Origin: Otis tarda
Lineage: Eukaryota; Chordata; Aves; Otidiformes; Otididae
Assembly (NCBI GenBank): GCA_026413225.1
Contig: CM048552.1
Span: 81,383,001 to 81,447,000 of the forward strand
Direction: 5' to 3'
DNA length: 64,000 bases
Shown here: piece by piece, positions 23,931 to 37,276 of the stretch
Position numbering within the stretch: the first letter of the stretch is position 1
How the letters are laid out: each line of letters starts with the position of its first letter
The notes under the pieces: generated by a model
What the model saw: the letters and a program-made list of their open reading frames with translations, nothing else
Databases searched by the model: none
Told to the model about the DNA's origin: nothing
Program-made: the position numbers and the translations under genes

Positions 23931-26223
23931 AGGAGGAGGAGTAGGCGGCGAGGCTATGGAGAGATGATGTTGCTCGGGAGGCGAGGAAGGCGGCGGGGGA
24001 GCCGAGCTGCAGCGCCGGCGGGGGGTTCCGGCGGGGCCGGGCCGGTACCGCGGCCTGGAGTTATGCCCCGGCCCGGGGCAGTGGGGACGAACCGGACCGG
24101 ACCCCCGGCGCCGGGGGAGGTGCCCTGGGGGGAGCGGAGGCCCCAGCCCGGCCGGCGCTGCCGCTTCTCCTTGGGAAATTTCGGTCCGGAGCGCAGCCCT
24201 GCGAGCGGGGAGAGGAGAGCGGCGAGCGGCCCCTGCGCTGTCAGCCGGCGGGGCTGGCTCCGGGCTGGGTCATCTTCAGTGCGCTGCTGGGGGGGCGGGG
24301 GGCGGGGAAGTCTAATATAGTTTTAGAGGAGACGTGCCTTTTTGTCTTCCCTGCTCTTAGGCCCATACATTTTTTTTTTTTTAATTTTTTTTTAGGATGT
24401 AGCATTAGACAGCAATAGAGTTTTAGTTGTTCGATGAGGGCTCCTTGTTCTGAGCCTTGGTGCTGTTTTCTGTGTCTTGATTGGGAAATCACTGGATGCC
24501 CCTGCTGCACACCCACCCACACGGCACCGCAGAGATTTAACTCAAATTTTGGTACAGGATCCTGTGAGGCTATCCTCGGTTTTCTAGAAACTAGAGACAC
24601 GTGACCTTGACTTATACAGTCCCTTACAGTGATGTTGTTACTCAGAACAATTCACTTTTATGTGTTTGCCTCGGAGCCTTTTAAGGGCATAACCAGAGAG
24701 ACGAATAACTGATGAGAGACCATTATCCTGCAGTAGGAAACAGTAAAACTAAATGAGAGTTGCTTGATCCGGAAATACTGCACTATACATTCATTCAAAA
24801 GGCTAGTTTTGTGTCTTCGTTTAGACTGAGATTTTGTTATCTGTGAAGGTCAGTATTGGCCAATAAAACGTACTCCAAAATCCATACTTGCACTAATCTT
24901 GGTTCACTTGAATTTGTGTATAAAATAAGTGTAAAATTGAACTATTGGGTGATCCCAAAGGTGTAATAAAGTGCATAGCCTTTTAATACCAAATCTCACG
25001 TTTGTTTGGCATGTTACTTTGCAGTGCAGCTTTCTGCGTGTGCTGGCATCCTGGGAACCTTTGTCTCCATTTGATAAGAAGCTGTTGGCAGTTCAGAGAT
25101 CTGCTATGGGAGTTTGTTTTCATTTGCATCTACTGTGTCAAACCCATCATCATTTCCTGTTTACCTGTAATGTTCTTGAGTAGAAAAATGCAAGTTCCGT
25201 TTATTACTGTATAATGTACTCCTCTTTAAAGTAACTACATAGTTTAAAAATTACACTGATAGTAGCTTTAGAAAAGTTGTAAAATCCTTCTTATAATTTA
25301 GAGCTTTGTTCTCCAGACCTGTTGTGTTCTCTCCCTCTGTTTTGTAGAACCAAGTTTTCAAAACATTTCCTCTGTGTTTTGAGGTGTTTGTCTAAGTTGA
25401 AGTCACCATAAACTTCAATATATAAGTGATGAGAATGGAAAATTCAGAGAGGGGGAGAGATGCACTCACTCAATGCTATCTGAATTAAACATGAAGCAAT
25501 AGCAGATTTAGGCCAGCCTTTTACTATATTTAGAGGATGTTTGAGGATGTATCTGATAGTGTAACAAAGCTGCAAATTCCTCAGTTCTGCCAATTTGGGT
25601 TTCCATTCTAATTCCTATTAAGGCTTGTTTAGCTTAGTGGTGGGGAAATTTAGTTTTAAAACATCTTGAAGACCATGTAAGAAAAGCCTGAGTAAAGAAA
25701 ACCTGAGCATGTCAGCTGGGCAAAGAAAGAAGAATCTAGAGAGAGATTGCCAGAAAGGTAGTAGGGAATGGCCTGTTAACAGAGGCACGAAGTTCAGGCT
25801 TTGTTACGGAGGCAGCTTTGATAAAGTTCTTGTGCTTTTGCCGAAGTCAGTTCTGACCTGACAGACCTGGATCTTGGTGGGAGTGGATGGGGGAGATTGA
25901 GGAGGTGTGGGAATGTTGGCATGGGTAATGATAGTGCAGAAAGATTGTGGCAGGGAATACAGGTAATATGTCCAAAGGCACAGAGACTGTAATTTGGTCT
26001 GCATGATACGGTAGAGGAACATGAATGCGCGGCCGATGTTTTCAGAAACCTCTCAGATACTGCTGATTTCCAGTCCCGTGACAGGGCAGGGTGTAGGTCC
26101 TTGCTCCAAGTGGGCGGTCTGCAGCATTAGACTATCTTCGTAATTAACTTTTCAAATTCTTTTTTTCCTTACATTCCATGTAGGAGGCTCCCAATTCTGA
26201 CCAATTTTCCAGTTGTTTTTTTT

Positions 26224-26242
26224 TTTGTTGTTGTTGTTGTTT
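26224..26242 (+). repeat. (GTT)n short tandem repeat
   Basis: Five perfect GTT units are embedded in a T-rich tract. This is low-complexity sequence with no associated element. Confidence 0.85.
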
Positions 26243-28963
26243 TTTTCCTGATGACAAGTGATTTTCATCTATTCAAGGGACAGATCATGTAAATGAGGGC
26301 ATAGGAAAGGAGGGAAAAAAAAATACGTCTTTTGAAATGGAAAAGAGAGGAGACACCCATTTTATTTTGGTGATGCCACAGGTCAGAGTAGTTTGTAGAG
26401 GCTGAAAGGCAGCAGAGAGTAACACAGTGGGGTTGGGGAAACTGCTGACGAGCGCTTGACTCATCTAGGGAACGCTGCTTATCTTATTGTGTTGTTTGGT
26501 TTTGGTGTGTTTGTAGGAAAATGTTGGGGATAATTGCTGCAGGGGATAATGTTAGCATTGCTCTGTAGCTGCATTATTATCCCATTATTACTATTAAAAA
26601 TTATATTATTTTTATTCCTTAAGCATCCTGGGTCCACAAAGGAGGCTTAAGAAATGAAAATTTGACCATTGCAATGCTGTCCAACGAGATTAACATTATC
26701 TAAGTTATTAGTGGTAGGTCATGGAAAGTTAGGCATCTCCAGACCTACCTAGAAATGAGTGTCATCTGAAGCACGTTCACGTCCGTGGCACAGTGAGCTT
26801 TTACAGAACGGCAGTCCTTGTTTGGGAGCGGTTCACCTGTATTAAGGTGAAACTGTGCTGGGGCTAACCGAAACGTGGCCCTCTGCAAAGCAAAGGTGGT
26901 GGTTCAGCGGTCATTTTAGTTTGCTGTAAACGTGGGCTCCTGCCAAAGGGTCAGCCTGCCTGCCTCACCCCTGGTTACGCATTCCTGATCTCTCGCTTGT
27001 GCTGGTACCATCACTCCTGGCCAAATGCAAATCTGCACTTGCTGTTGCTGCTGCCCTGGTTTTCAGTTGGATGAGTTCCTGGGTCTGACTAAAATGCACC
27101 GAGGAGTCAGCAGAGACGCGCAGTTGGCGGAAGAGCAGGCTGGTCCTCATCGTACTCGGTTGGAGTCCTGTGTGTACCGGGTTAAAACTATGACCTGCAA
27201 GCCTAACAAGCTTTCTCAGTGCTGTGTTGACACTTCTGCATGGCTTCCAGATTGTGTTTGGCTTATATCTGGCTGATTCAGAGAGTGAGGAGAGGTACCT
27301 GTCTGTCTTCAGTCACCTGTGTAGACATACTCTTCAAGGGTATGATGAACCAAGTGAAAGAGGAAACTTGAAGGATAAAAAGTTGTTTTAAATACCTATA
27401 TTCTTGAAAGAGATGAGGCCTTACTCTGTTATGCTAAAAAATTACTTCCCTCTGCTCTGGATGTAGAGCTCTCTGAATTCAGGTTTTGGGATCAGTTTTG
27501 CCACGGACCTGATTTATACACTCACCACCACTCCTGTTGCTTGTAAGTCTGCCTGTCCTGTGTTTAAACGGCAGACTCTTCCAGCCACAGTCTCTCTTTT
27601 TGGCTCTGTGTTTGCAGGCGGCCTGTGCTGAGAAAGCACAGGTTTGTGGTGCGAGTTTTGCTGTTACGATGATACCGACAACAACAATTTCTAAGCACAG
27701 GGTGGTCTTAACCATGGGGAGCAGCTGTGGGGGAGCGTTTCCGTAGTTTGTGAGGTCCTTGTGAGGTCTCTTGGACTTCTGTGAATCAGTCCCCATGGAC
27801 TGCTGTGTAATGTCACCATGGGGCCACCGTGCACTTGTAGCATCTCAGCCCTCTTTACACTCAGCCGTGTCTGGCAAAAGTTCATTTTCGTTTGTTATCA
27901 CAGCAAAGAGTGTACTGCAGTGGATGTTGTGTCTTTTATTGTATTTTTTCCATTTGATTTTTGAACAGTAAGGCTATAACTAATTTTTTTTTTTTAACAC
28001 CACCTGAGGTAGACATTTTATGTGTTGGTTTTTGTTTTTTTTTAATTCTTCTCTGAATAGTGGTTCCAGGCTTTCTTTAGAAAATGTGGTTGTCTTTGGG
28101 TGATATACAGTGTTAAAATTACAGCTAATTAGGTCTTTACACATGAAATAGTCAATAATAGGATCTTGTGTGTAGGCATATAATTAATGTTCTATTGGTG
28201 ATTGTTGGAAACTGGAAATCCTCTCTCCCTGAAATCTTTGGCTACAGTCATTTTTGTTAAAGTGTGAGGCATATTGAAGGTTTGGCAAAAATACCTGTAA
28301 TTCTACTATAATTGTGTTCAGTTCTAAGCTTGTATTAGCTGTCTTTTGCAAGAGTAGCTTGTACGTGTGTTTCTCTTTGTGCACAGCTATGCTTAGGCGG
28401 CTTCAAATGACTGGAAATTGCATAGGGCTCTGTTCTTCCACCCATGCTCACGGAAGAAGATACCTTGTGCCAAAAAAATACACTATGGTGTTTAACTCCA
28501 ATGTTTTCTCCTTCCTAACAGTAACTGTGGAGCAGCTGTGCCCATAGGAGATGCATAGTATAGGTTTTCGTCATACTTCGTTTCATTTTTAACTCGTTCT
28601 GCCAGTATCCATCACCTAAATCCACCTTGAGAAGCAGTAAGTTGTCCTATGGGTTTAACAAAACAAATACGAAACTTAACGACTGGTTAACGCATGCACG
28701 AATGGCAGGACTGGTCACAAACATGGACACTTGCAATTTAATTTCTAAAGCTGTCTTTCAACCTTTCCTTATCCAAGCCCAGATCCACGTTTTATTGTGC
28801 CCAGAAGTGAGAGGCAATTTTACCATGGAGTGTTCTCAAATGTAAGTTTTTGATTCCAGGTTTGAATGGCTTGCGTCCATCCTTATAGCAAATTCAGTTT
28901 TCAATACTGTTTCTGCTATGCTGTATAAAATTTGGGCCAGCTAGAGTGACAGCTCTTTTTTTT

Positions 28964-28982
28964 GTGTGTGTGTGTGTGTGTG
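28964..28982 (+). repeat. (GT)9 microsatellite
   Basis: A perfect GT repeat of about nine units follows a T run. It is short but long enough to be length-variable. Confidence 0.9.
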
Positions 28983-29906
28983 TTTTGTTTTACCTTCCTG
29001 AAAGCAACCATAAACCCTGTTGACTGAAGGAAAGAAGAGTTCCCTGATTTTATGTGAAGAATGTGTATTTATTTTGCCATAGATGGTTCAGGAGTGCCTT
29101 TTCTTATTAAGGGGATGCTGAATATAAATACACTGTAGTGTCACAACCCACTTGAGAATATTCCTTTAGAAACTACCTTGATACTGTCAGTGAAGTTATG
29201 AAAATGTAAATTGATTGCAGTTTTGTAAACAATACTATAGGTGAACAACAAGGAAAAGATTCTTACAAAGCTATGCACTTATGCTGTTTAAAGAAATGGA
29301 AAACAAGAACAAGTGTTATGTTGACATTGAGTCAATCAGATTTGTTTCTGAGGAAAATCTGAAAAGCAGAGATGCTATGTAGAAAAGTTACTGGCCCTTC
29401 TCAGGAGTGCAGTTCCTGCAGTACACCTCAGTAAATCCTAAATGAGAGATTTTTAGTTTATTCACAAAATGTATGGGTATTAACAGAGCACAGCAGTCTT
29501 CTAAAAGGCTCTGAAATGGGTGTGCTATGAAGTTAATGATGGGCTGTACAGATGGGTCTGATAGTAGCCAGAGGTGGTATCGTTTAATGATTCGTTGGTG
29601 GCATATGAAATTGCCTGAGTCATCTTTACAGGTGTGTTGTGATATCTCCAAAGAGAGTCACAACTGACTTTTAACTCATGGTGTGCTACAGCTGATGCAG
29701 CATGCAGAAAACATCGGCCTGAAGCTAGCACTGTTTTCCCATCAGTAGTGGGTCTTTGCTCCCTCAGCACAAGTAACAACTTGGAGGAGGTTGTAGCTGC
29801 AGCAGTCAGCACCGGTTTGGCCAACACACAATGCTCATTTGGAAATGTATTTTCTGTCTCTCTCCTAGACATATAAAATAATTTTTTTGCCCGCTCTCTT
29901 TTGCAG

Positions 29907-30193
29907 ATACTTTTGCAGTATCGCTCTATGACTAATGACACGAGGTTATTCACCATTTGTGAAGGTTTGCTTGGTTATGCAGGGTTGAACCATCTGAGTT
30001 GCCTCTTTCGTCACCATGGCCTTCAGAAACAGCTAGTGCTTTCAGCAGAGATCTATACTGGCAGGCTGGTGTTTGTGCCTGGATTCAGCGCTGGAGTGTT
30101 CAGTGGTGCTCCCTCTTTGATACCCTCCTCTGGTGTGGTCAGAAGTAACATGTTCAGAAGCAACTCCTGGAAGCAAAGCGGTCGTGCTCTGTG
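29907..30193 (+). other. Splice-framed candidate exon, unidentified
   Basis: A long pyrimidine tract ending CTCTCTTTTGCAG (29894-29906) is followed, 287 bases later, by TG|GTGAGTA at 30194. Both sites are close to consensus and the plus-strand frame between them is open. The translation includes FTICEGLLGYAGLNHL and matches nothing I know, and codon usage gives no strong support. It could be a noncoding exon, an exon of the gene beginning in the CpG island, or a chance pairing of good sites in about 40 kb of sequence. Confidence 0.22.
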
Positions 30194-33100
30194 GTGAGTA
30201 GCTGCAGTGCTAGACTGCTGAAACCCGCAGGTCTGCCCTCTCTGTTCCTGGTTGGGCCCAGCAAACAGAAGTTGTTTTGTGGCTCCTGTCAGATGTCCCC
30301 CTGGCTGGTTAGCCTGTGTCAATGGCTCGTGATGGGCTGGGCTTCTGCAGCGAGGCAGGAGCAGTTCGGAGGTGGGATGGAAAACGTGAGCGATCCAGCT
30401 TTGCCGGTCCTGTCCTAGCTTTGTGGCAGCCAGAGGAGTTGGCTGCTGCTAGTCTTCTCCAGTGAGGCAAGGAAAGAAGAGGGAGGGGAGCTGCTTTTTC
30501 TGCCAGTATCCTGTGGAGCTGCTAGGATGGTGGAGCCAGGTACTGCAGCAAATCTTTTCAAAACCATCTGCTTTTACCACCTGTCATTGCTTATTCACAA
30601 ACATGCAGTCTTACTGGGGATTAGTATTAAAAATGTTTCTCTTTAAGTATAAAAATAAGTCATTTTTTTTCTGAAATTCCCCGATTATATGCCCTATAGC
30701 TCAGGTAGGGGACTATGGAAGTGCTCTGTTGTGAGGGAGAGCAGGAGAGAGAAGAGGACTTGCCTGCCCAACTTAAAACGCTTTCTGATGTTGTGCACGC
30801 TCACAGTGCTGTCAGTGGGGCTTATTTTTGTTATCAGCTGGTCTGAAATGGATGGCATGATTCTGTTTAAACCTAATTTTAAGGACAATTTTGAGGATGA
30901 AATTTTGTTACAGAAGGAGCCCTTAGCAAAACTTCTTTTGCATGCTGTGACATCAGCTTGTTCGTTGCTTCTAGCTTTAAGTCAAGGGAAGCATCACAGT
31001 CCAGGACTGCTTCTGGATTTCCTTTGGCTATGAAATTGAATGTCATTGCTGTAAAGCACCCAACTCCTTTGTTGGATGAAAAATTTTTGAAGAGACTGAG
31101 GCTGTTGGTCCCCAGGCTATTAATAAGACACCCAAACTCTCATGTATTCACATTTTTAAATTTAATGTGACAGACAGAATTATACCCTTAGTTAACCCTC
31201 ACTTCATATAGCTGCAGCTTCACTGCTTTACTTCTGATCCTGCAGACTGCAAAGAAACAATTTGCTTGCTTTTCTGACAGAAGGTCTTTTATGCCAACCC
31301 AGAGCTCTGATAGCCATGTGGTCTTACGTTGCATGCAGTAAACTCCATTTTATTCCTGTGACTGCAGCTGGAACTTCTCAGCCTGGCTCTTTATGTGCCC
31401 TGTGATCCTTTCTCCAGTAAAGTACATTATTGCTTTGATGTGGTTCTGCTTGTACTTCCCTGTGGAGCCCTTCAGTTTGCCATCTGCGGGAAGGAATGAA
31501 ATCCCAGATCAAGATGTTACAGACATTGAATGAGACTGTCTTCTACCGATGACCTCCTTCAAGCCTTCATTGCTGCTGTCTTTATTAGACACCCCAGAGC
31601 AAACTGGCTAAGCTAATACACTCCTGGTATGGAACAAAACGTCGGTGATCCCCTCTGCACTTTTTTTATTATCTGAAATAAACTTGACGACACTGTTGCA
31701 GAGAGGAGAGGGCAAGGAGCCCAGAGGTGCAGGGTGTTTATGCCGTGCTCTGTTGTATATATCAAAACAACCACCAAATCTTGCACCTAGGTGCAGTGGT
31801 CAAACCTGTTAACTCACTGGAAAACCTTTGGGGTTCTGCAGATAACCGCTAACTTTTGCCATAACATTGTCTAGCTGTGGTTTTAATCTTTCTTCATTCT
31901 TACATTTATGTTCAGTGACTGCTGCCTTATCCTGTGTATCCCCAAAGTAGCCTGTGGGTTTCTCCTATACTTGAATTCAAGGTTTCAGGGCATCCTAAAC
32001 AATAGATTGATTTGGTGGGAAATATTGGATCTTGATGCATTTCTCAGTTAATGTTTTTTTCATCTCTCCTGTTTCTTAATCACTGTGTTCTCTCCCAGGC
32101 ATTTTGTTTTGTTCCTTTGCGTAGTTCTGCTGTCACTAAGCTGAGAGAGAAGGTGAGGAGACTAACTGTATCCGTAAAGACTGATTTCGTGCCTGAGATG
32201 TACCACTTCATCTTCATTTTGGCCTATCACTAACCTTTTGTTGCTGTCTAGCGTCAGGCAAACTGCTAGCTGTGTATTAATCCCTGTGGCTCAGAAAATA
32301 ATTTTACCTGTCTCCACCATGTACTGAAGCTGTCTTGTGTTTATGCTTAAATTGATGCTTTACAGGCTGTGGCTCAAATCCTGCATGCTGCTGTTCGCTA
32401 CAGGGCCCAAGTCAGTTGATATGTGGAGAGGAGGAGTTCAGTGCCTGGTACTGGAATGTCCCGTACATGGGGCATCAAATGTTTTGGTCCAGCATTTTTT
32501 TTTTCCTACTGTGTATTTGTATTGGACCATATACAGCTGCGGTGGAAGCAGTTGTTTATCTGCAGTGAAGTCACACTGAATTCTCTACCAAAAGGAAAGC
32601 CTTTTGCTTTGGCCAGCTCAGGGTTTTTCAAGAAGTGATCAGGCATTGCTTACTGCTGATGAACTCGCCCACAAAGAATTTCCAGCAAGCAAGTCAGGGA
32701 TCCGATGAAACTATGTGCTTCCAAGGTGATGTGATAACATCCCATATTTACAGATGAGGTCTCTGGACTCTACCAACGGCGTAATACCATTGAACCAACC
32801 GCATGATTTGAGAGCAAGTCTATCACAGCATACGGTGCATTAGCTGCTCATACTACACCTTTTGGAGGGGGCGGTCTTACTTCTCAGGTTCCTCTCAGAA
32901 ACCATTTGCCTGTTTATGTTACATTTACTGCAGCTGTGGTTTTTAAGCAGAAAATGGTTGTATTTCAATAGCCACCTTTCTACTGGTGGATCCTAAACAG
33001 GCTGAAGTTGCATTAGTCCTGAACACATTTCTATCGTCTTGTCTGAAAGGTTAGATTTCCCCCAGTCCAGAATGGTGACATACATCGGAGTACAGGTTGC

Positions 33101-35939
33101 TCTGTGGCTGCCTCTACTTTGCTCTTGAAGTAAAGTACAATTTTAAACGTCCAGTCTTAAAGGTTATAGGCTGGCACATCTAACTATCAGTATATCACTT
33201 TAAAAATGGGATAGTGATGTTGAAAAATGAAAAAATAATATGCAGTGCCAGAGTTTCCATTGCTGATGATAGATTACATCCTTGAAGATGGGGAAGTTCT
33301 TGCCTTTTGAAGCAACATAATCTGCATTTATCAAAAAACAAGTGCTCTGCCTGTCACTAACATTTAATATCCATGGCAACCTACGTAACTCTCGTTCTGG
33401 GAGATGAAGTAAGATGATCCGGAGCCCTTCATAGGAACTCGTCTCTGATCTAACGTTCATGTGTTCAAAATGTTAAAACAGTCACAATACTGTGAAAGTA
33501 AAGCTTTCATTAGATGACAGAGTGCCTTCAAAGAGAGTATTTCTCTTATTTTCCACATACGCCTACACCTAATGTGACTAATGTGATTGTGACTGTGAGC
33601 CCTTAAAGTGCTATAAAAAATAGTAAAAAGTAGAATTTTAGAAGTAAGTCTCATAGCATTCCTAGATATCTAGCAGGAAACTTGTATCTTGTCTTGTAGC
33701 TAACACAAGTAAGCTAAATTTATTATGTCTGATAGTTGGAAGTAATCAAGACAGCAGGATTCTTTTTCATGTGATGCATGCAAGTCCTTATATGTATTTT
33801 CACTCTGAACCTATATTTTTTCAGTGTATTGTCTATATTTTCACTCTAGAATAGCATTGACAGCATGTGGTGCTTTGCTCCATGTAGCTTTGCGTAAGTA
33901 TCATCCCATACTGCAGACTCATTTATAAAATAAAATGGATGCCTCCTTGCACTCCTCCTTTATCTTTTTATCTTTTTCTTTCTTTGAAATACTTATCTGC
34001 TATGTGCAACCTTGTGTTCTGTCCATGCAAAATATAGTGCCAAAATATCCCATCTGGGACACTTTTAATCTAAGGTGCTCGTAATTGCTGACAACAGCTT
34101 CATTTAAAGTAATTATAGAATTTTAATGAGGGTGTCCTATAGGTAGTTGATTTTTTTATTCTATACAGCATTGTGCAAAAATCTTACCAAACGAGAACTT
34201 TCCACTTGCACCAATAGAGATATTGCATCTATTTGACATTTGTTTTGACGGTTCAGGAAGATTAAGGACTGGAAAATACATTAAGGATAACTGTGATACT
34301 GTGATGAAAAGGTCATACTTCATTGCCTTATCTTTTTTTTAAATGCCATGTTTTCCATATTTATGGAAATTTACCTTCTTTCCTTTAAAATGCAAATTCT
34401 GAAAGAATCAGATGGAAAAATTAAGATAAAATACATCAGCTTTCTGTTTTCTTTGTCCTCCTATTCTTAAGTTGTAAACTGACAACTGTAGAAGGCACTT
34501 TTTTGTGTTGAGTGTTTCTTCATTGATTAAATGATCTCTTAGAATGTTGTCATAAATATCTGGTGTAGTGTTAGCAAGGGAACACTGATGTCTTTAGGAT
34601 AAACATAAAAAAATACACTAGTATATCTCCACCATAACTGCATGATAGGAAAACAAAATATACTGCGCCGCAGGTGAAGTGGTCTCTGTCATCTTGAGAA
34701 TGTTTTTTTGCCAGAATATATTGATTTTATTGGCATAGTAAGTCTCTTGCATCTGCAGTCTGTGTATACTCATATGCTCATTGGAGATGTACATTTTCCT
34801 TGTAATAGCGTGGCGTTAGTACTTGAAAGCAAAGGGAGCACGGTGAAGGACACAAGTGATAATCTGTGGTGCAGGGTATGTGGACATCAGGTAGATGTGG
34901 TGGATTTCAGACCAGATACGGAGGTCTGTACGCTGTATGCTGAACGAGGAGCAAGATAGCGCTTTGCACTTGTTCTTCCCGCTTCGCTGTGAACAATGAA
35001 AATGAGATTAACGCAGTACAGATGTGTTGTTTTAATACATATGGTAGGGGATAGTCTTTAACAGCTGTGTGTGGTGGAGATGGCTTGCCTTCTTTTGTTC
35101 TGGCTTGGCACGGAGAGTTGTCAGCAGCACAGTGGGGTTCATCTGAAGACTGCTGGAAGCAGTGCCGTAAGAGAACTTCTGGGTCCCCATTTCTTGACTC
35201 AGAAGCAAGTGGTGACACATCCGCAGCACATCATAGGTCCCTGGTAAATTCAGAGGAAAGGTTATGTAGCAATCTTGCACTGAGCATTCAGAAAGGTAAC
35301 CTGGCAGGTTTGTCAAGACAGCAGTGACATCTCTAATGTCACCGAAGGGGGTTCTTACTGGGGTCCCTCCTTCCCCTGAAGGAACAACATCCTAGCAGAA
35401 TCCAAGTGGAACCTGGTAATTTTAGTCCTGTTAAGCAAGTATAAGGTCATGTGTCAGAAAGGGGAGTTATTCTTTTTCTTCATTCCTTCAGTTATTTTGG
35501 AGATAATGTTAAGGGTAGGGTCAAAAATTTTCTTTTTGTGCTGTGGGTATTTCTCAGCTCTCTGTTCTCTCTTAATCAATATTTAGAGACCTAGTGCTCT
35601 GAAGATTTGGGTTCTCTTCTTTCCAATATCACTGGCTACTTGTGAGAAGTACTTTTTTGCTAGGTGGCTGCTCATTAAGATCAAGGGGTAGAGCACTTTC
35701 CTATTTTATAGGGGCAAGGTGAGGATAAATACTGTTTTCTCAGAGCCCAAGCAGTGTGGAATTGAGTTTGCGGGCAAGAGATGACCTGTCTTGCAATGTG
35801 GCACAGCAAGGAACAGGCATGATAAATTCCTATTCCAAATACGATTTTGTGAAAGCAAAAGCAAATACTGCCTAGGAGAACACAGTTAAGCAGTGCTGTG
35901 CAGGAGACAAAAGCTGGTTGCCTTCAGATCCACCAGGTT

Positions 35940-36494
35940 GGGTGGGATTTATGCTAGGATGCTGAACGACATGGGTGATGTGATTGCAATTCTGTTTTCT
36001 ATGAAATAAAGATGGCAGAAAGGTCCCTGAAAACTAGGGAAAGGCTATTATTACAGCCACCTTTAAGAAGAGTAAGGAAGAGAGTTCAGGGAACTATGGG
36101 CCAGTCAGCCTTAACACAATCCCTGGAAATATTATGTATCATGTCCTCAGGGAATTTGTTTCCAAGTATGCGAAGAATTTAAAGGTAATCAAGAACAGTT
36201 GACCCAGATGTACCAAGGGTAAGTCGTACTTGACCAACCTGAGTGCCTTTTGCAATTAAATGTCTAACTATGTAGATGTGGGGACATCAGTGAATATAGC
36301 ATTTTCTAACTTCAGTGAGCTTTTTGTTATTGTCCCTCACTGAGGAAGCTGCATGAGCTAGAGATCTGAATTGTTTGATTGAAAATTGCGTGGATATCTG
36401 GGTTCAAAGGGTAGTCTTCAATAGCTCAGTGTCTCATTAGAGACAAATAACAAGTGGGCTGTGAGGGATTGGGCCAGTAGTGTTAAATCTTCAA
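35940..36494 (+). mobile_element. Old CR1 LINE, left half (interrupted)
   Basis: This is a heavily diverged CR1 ORF2 segment in the plus orientation. Words such as GGGAACTATGGGCCAGTCAG (the RPVSL region of the reverse transcriptase) and TGACCAACCTGAGTGCCTT are recognisable. It runs to about 36494, where the younger CR1 begins, and resumes at 37927. Stops and indels throughout show it has long been dead. Its own 5' end is truncated and fades into background around 35940. Confidence 0.75.
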
Positions 36495-36755
36495 AGACGT
36501 CCATCTTCCCCATTTTTAAAAAGGGAAACAAGGAAGACCTGGGGAACTGCAGGCCAGTCAGTCTCACCTCTGTGCCTGGCAAGGTCATGGAGCAGATTCT
36601 CCTAGAAACCGTGCGAAGGCACATGGAATGCAAGGAGGTGATTGGTGACAGCCAACACTGCTTCACTGAGGGCAAATCATGCCTGACCTGGTGGTCTTCT
36701 GCAACAAGGTTACAGTATTGATGGATAAGGGAAGAGCAACTGACGTCATCTACCT

Positions 36756-36791
36756 GGACAGTGTCAAATGTCAAAGCATTTGACACTGTCC
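36756..36791. repeat. Perfect 15-bp inverted repeat, 6-bp loop, in CR1 ORF2
   Basis: The left arm (36756-36770, GGACAGTGTCAAATG) is the exact reverse complement of the right arm (36777-36791), with TCAAAG between. In the CR1 consensus as I remember it, only the right arm (the CATTTGACACTGTCC of the KAFDTV coding region) is present. The left arm therefore appears to be a secondary copy made by a local template switch, adding a few bases and shifting the frame. Confidence 0.93.
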
Positions 36792-37276
36792 CCGTATGAC
36801 ATCCTTGTCTCTAACCTGGAGAGACATGGATTTGATGGATGGACCACTTGGTGGATAAGGAATTGGCTGGATGGTCATACTGAGTCATTGGGTTGTGGTG
36901 AATGACTTGATGTCCAAGTGGAGACCAGTGACGAGTGCCATTCCTCCGGGGTCCTTATAGGGACTGGCCTTGTTTAACATCTTTGTCGGTGACATGGACA
37001 GTGTGATAGAGTGCACCACCCTCAGCAAGTTTGCCGATGACACTAAGCTGTGTGGTGCGGTCAACACACTGGAGGGAAGGGATGTCATCCAGAGGGACCT
37101 TGACAGGCTAGAGCGGTGAGCCTGTGTGAATCTTTTGAAGTTCAGCATGGCCAAGCGTAAGGTCCTCTGCACGTGGGTCAGGGCGATCCCAAGCACAAAT
37201 GCAGGCTGGGCAGAGAATGAATTGAGAGTAGCACTGAGCAGAAAGACTTGGGATGGCTGGTGGATGAAAGCTCAAC

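Larger units (their letters stand above)
22880..24310 (+). promoter_or_regulatory. CpG island promoter, probably driving plus-strand transcription
   Basis: This ~1.4 kb block is very GC-rich and full of CpG, in sharp contrast to its AT-rich flanks. It contains several GC boxes (GGGCGG at about 23295, 23534, 23565 and 24295). On the plus strand it is C-rich from about 22880 to 22985 and G-rich afterwards. This switch is typical of the start of R-loop-forming transcription in the plus direction at vertebrate CpG-island promoters. A strong splice donor at 23161 agrees with that direction. Leftward transcription from the same island is possible too. Long open frames inside it, on both strands, are expected from GC-rich sequence lacking stops and are not taken as genes. 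The gene served is unknown. Confidence 0.8.
24311..35939. other. Gene-free stretch, probably first intron
   Basis: About 11.6 kb with no recognised coding exon. It is G- and T-richer on the plus strand than the left part of the window. Open frames reach 143 codons (minus, 29525-29956) but have no family resemblance. One splice-framed segment is listed separately. T-rich tracts are frequent (24370-24393, 26216-26247, 27984-27997). Confidence 0.5.

Noticed and set aside
23469..24320. 283-codon plus-strand open frame in the CpG island
   Set aside because: It passes through poly-T and poly-A runs and is mostly Arg, Gly, Pro and Ala, as expected when GC-rich DNA lacks stop codons. No domain is recognisable.
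29525..29956. 143-codon minus-strand open frame
   Set aside because: It is long for chance but has no family resemblance and partly overlaps the plus-strand splice-framed segment. Nothing supports a gene in this direction.
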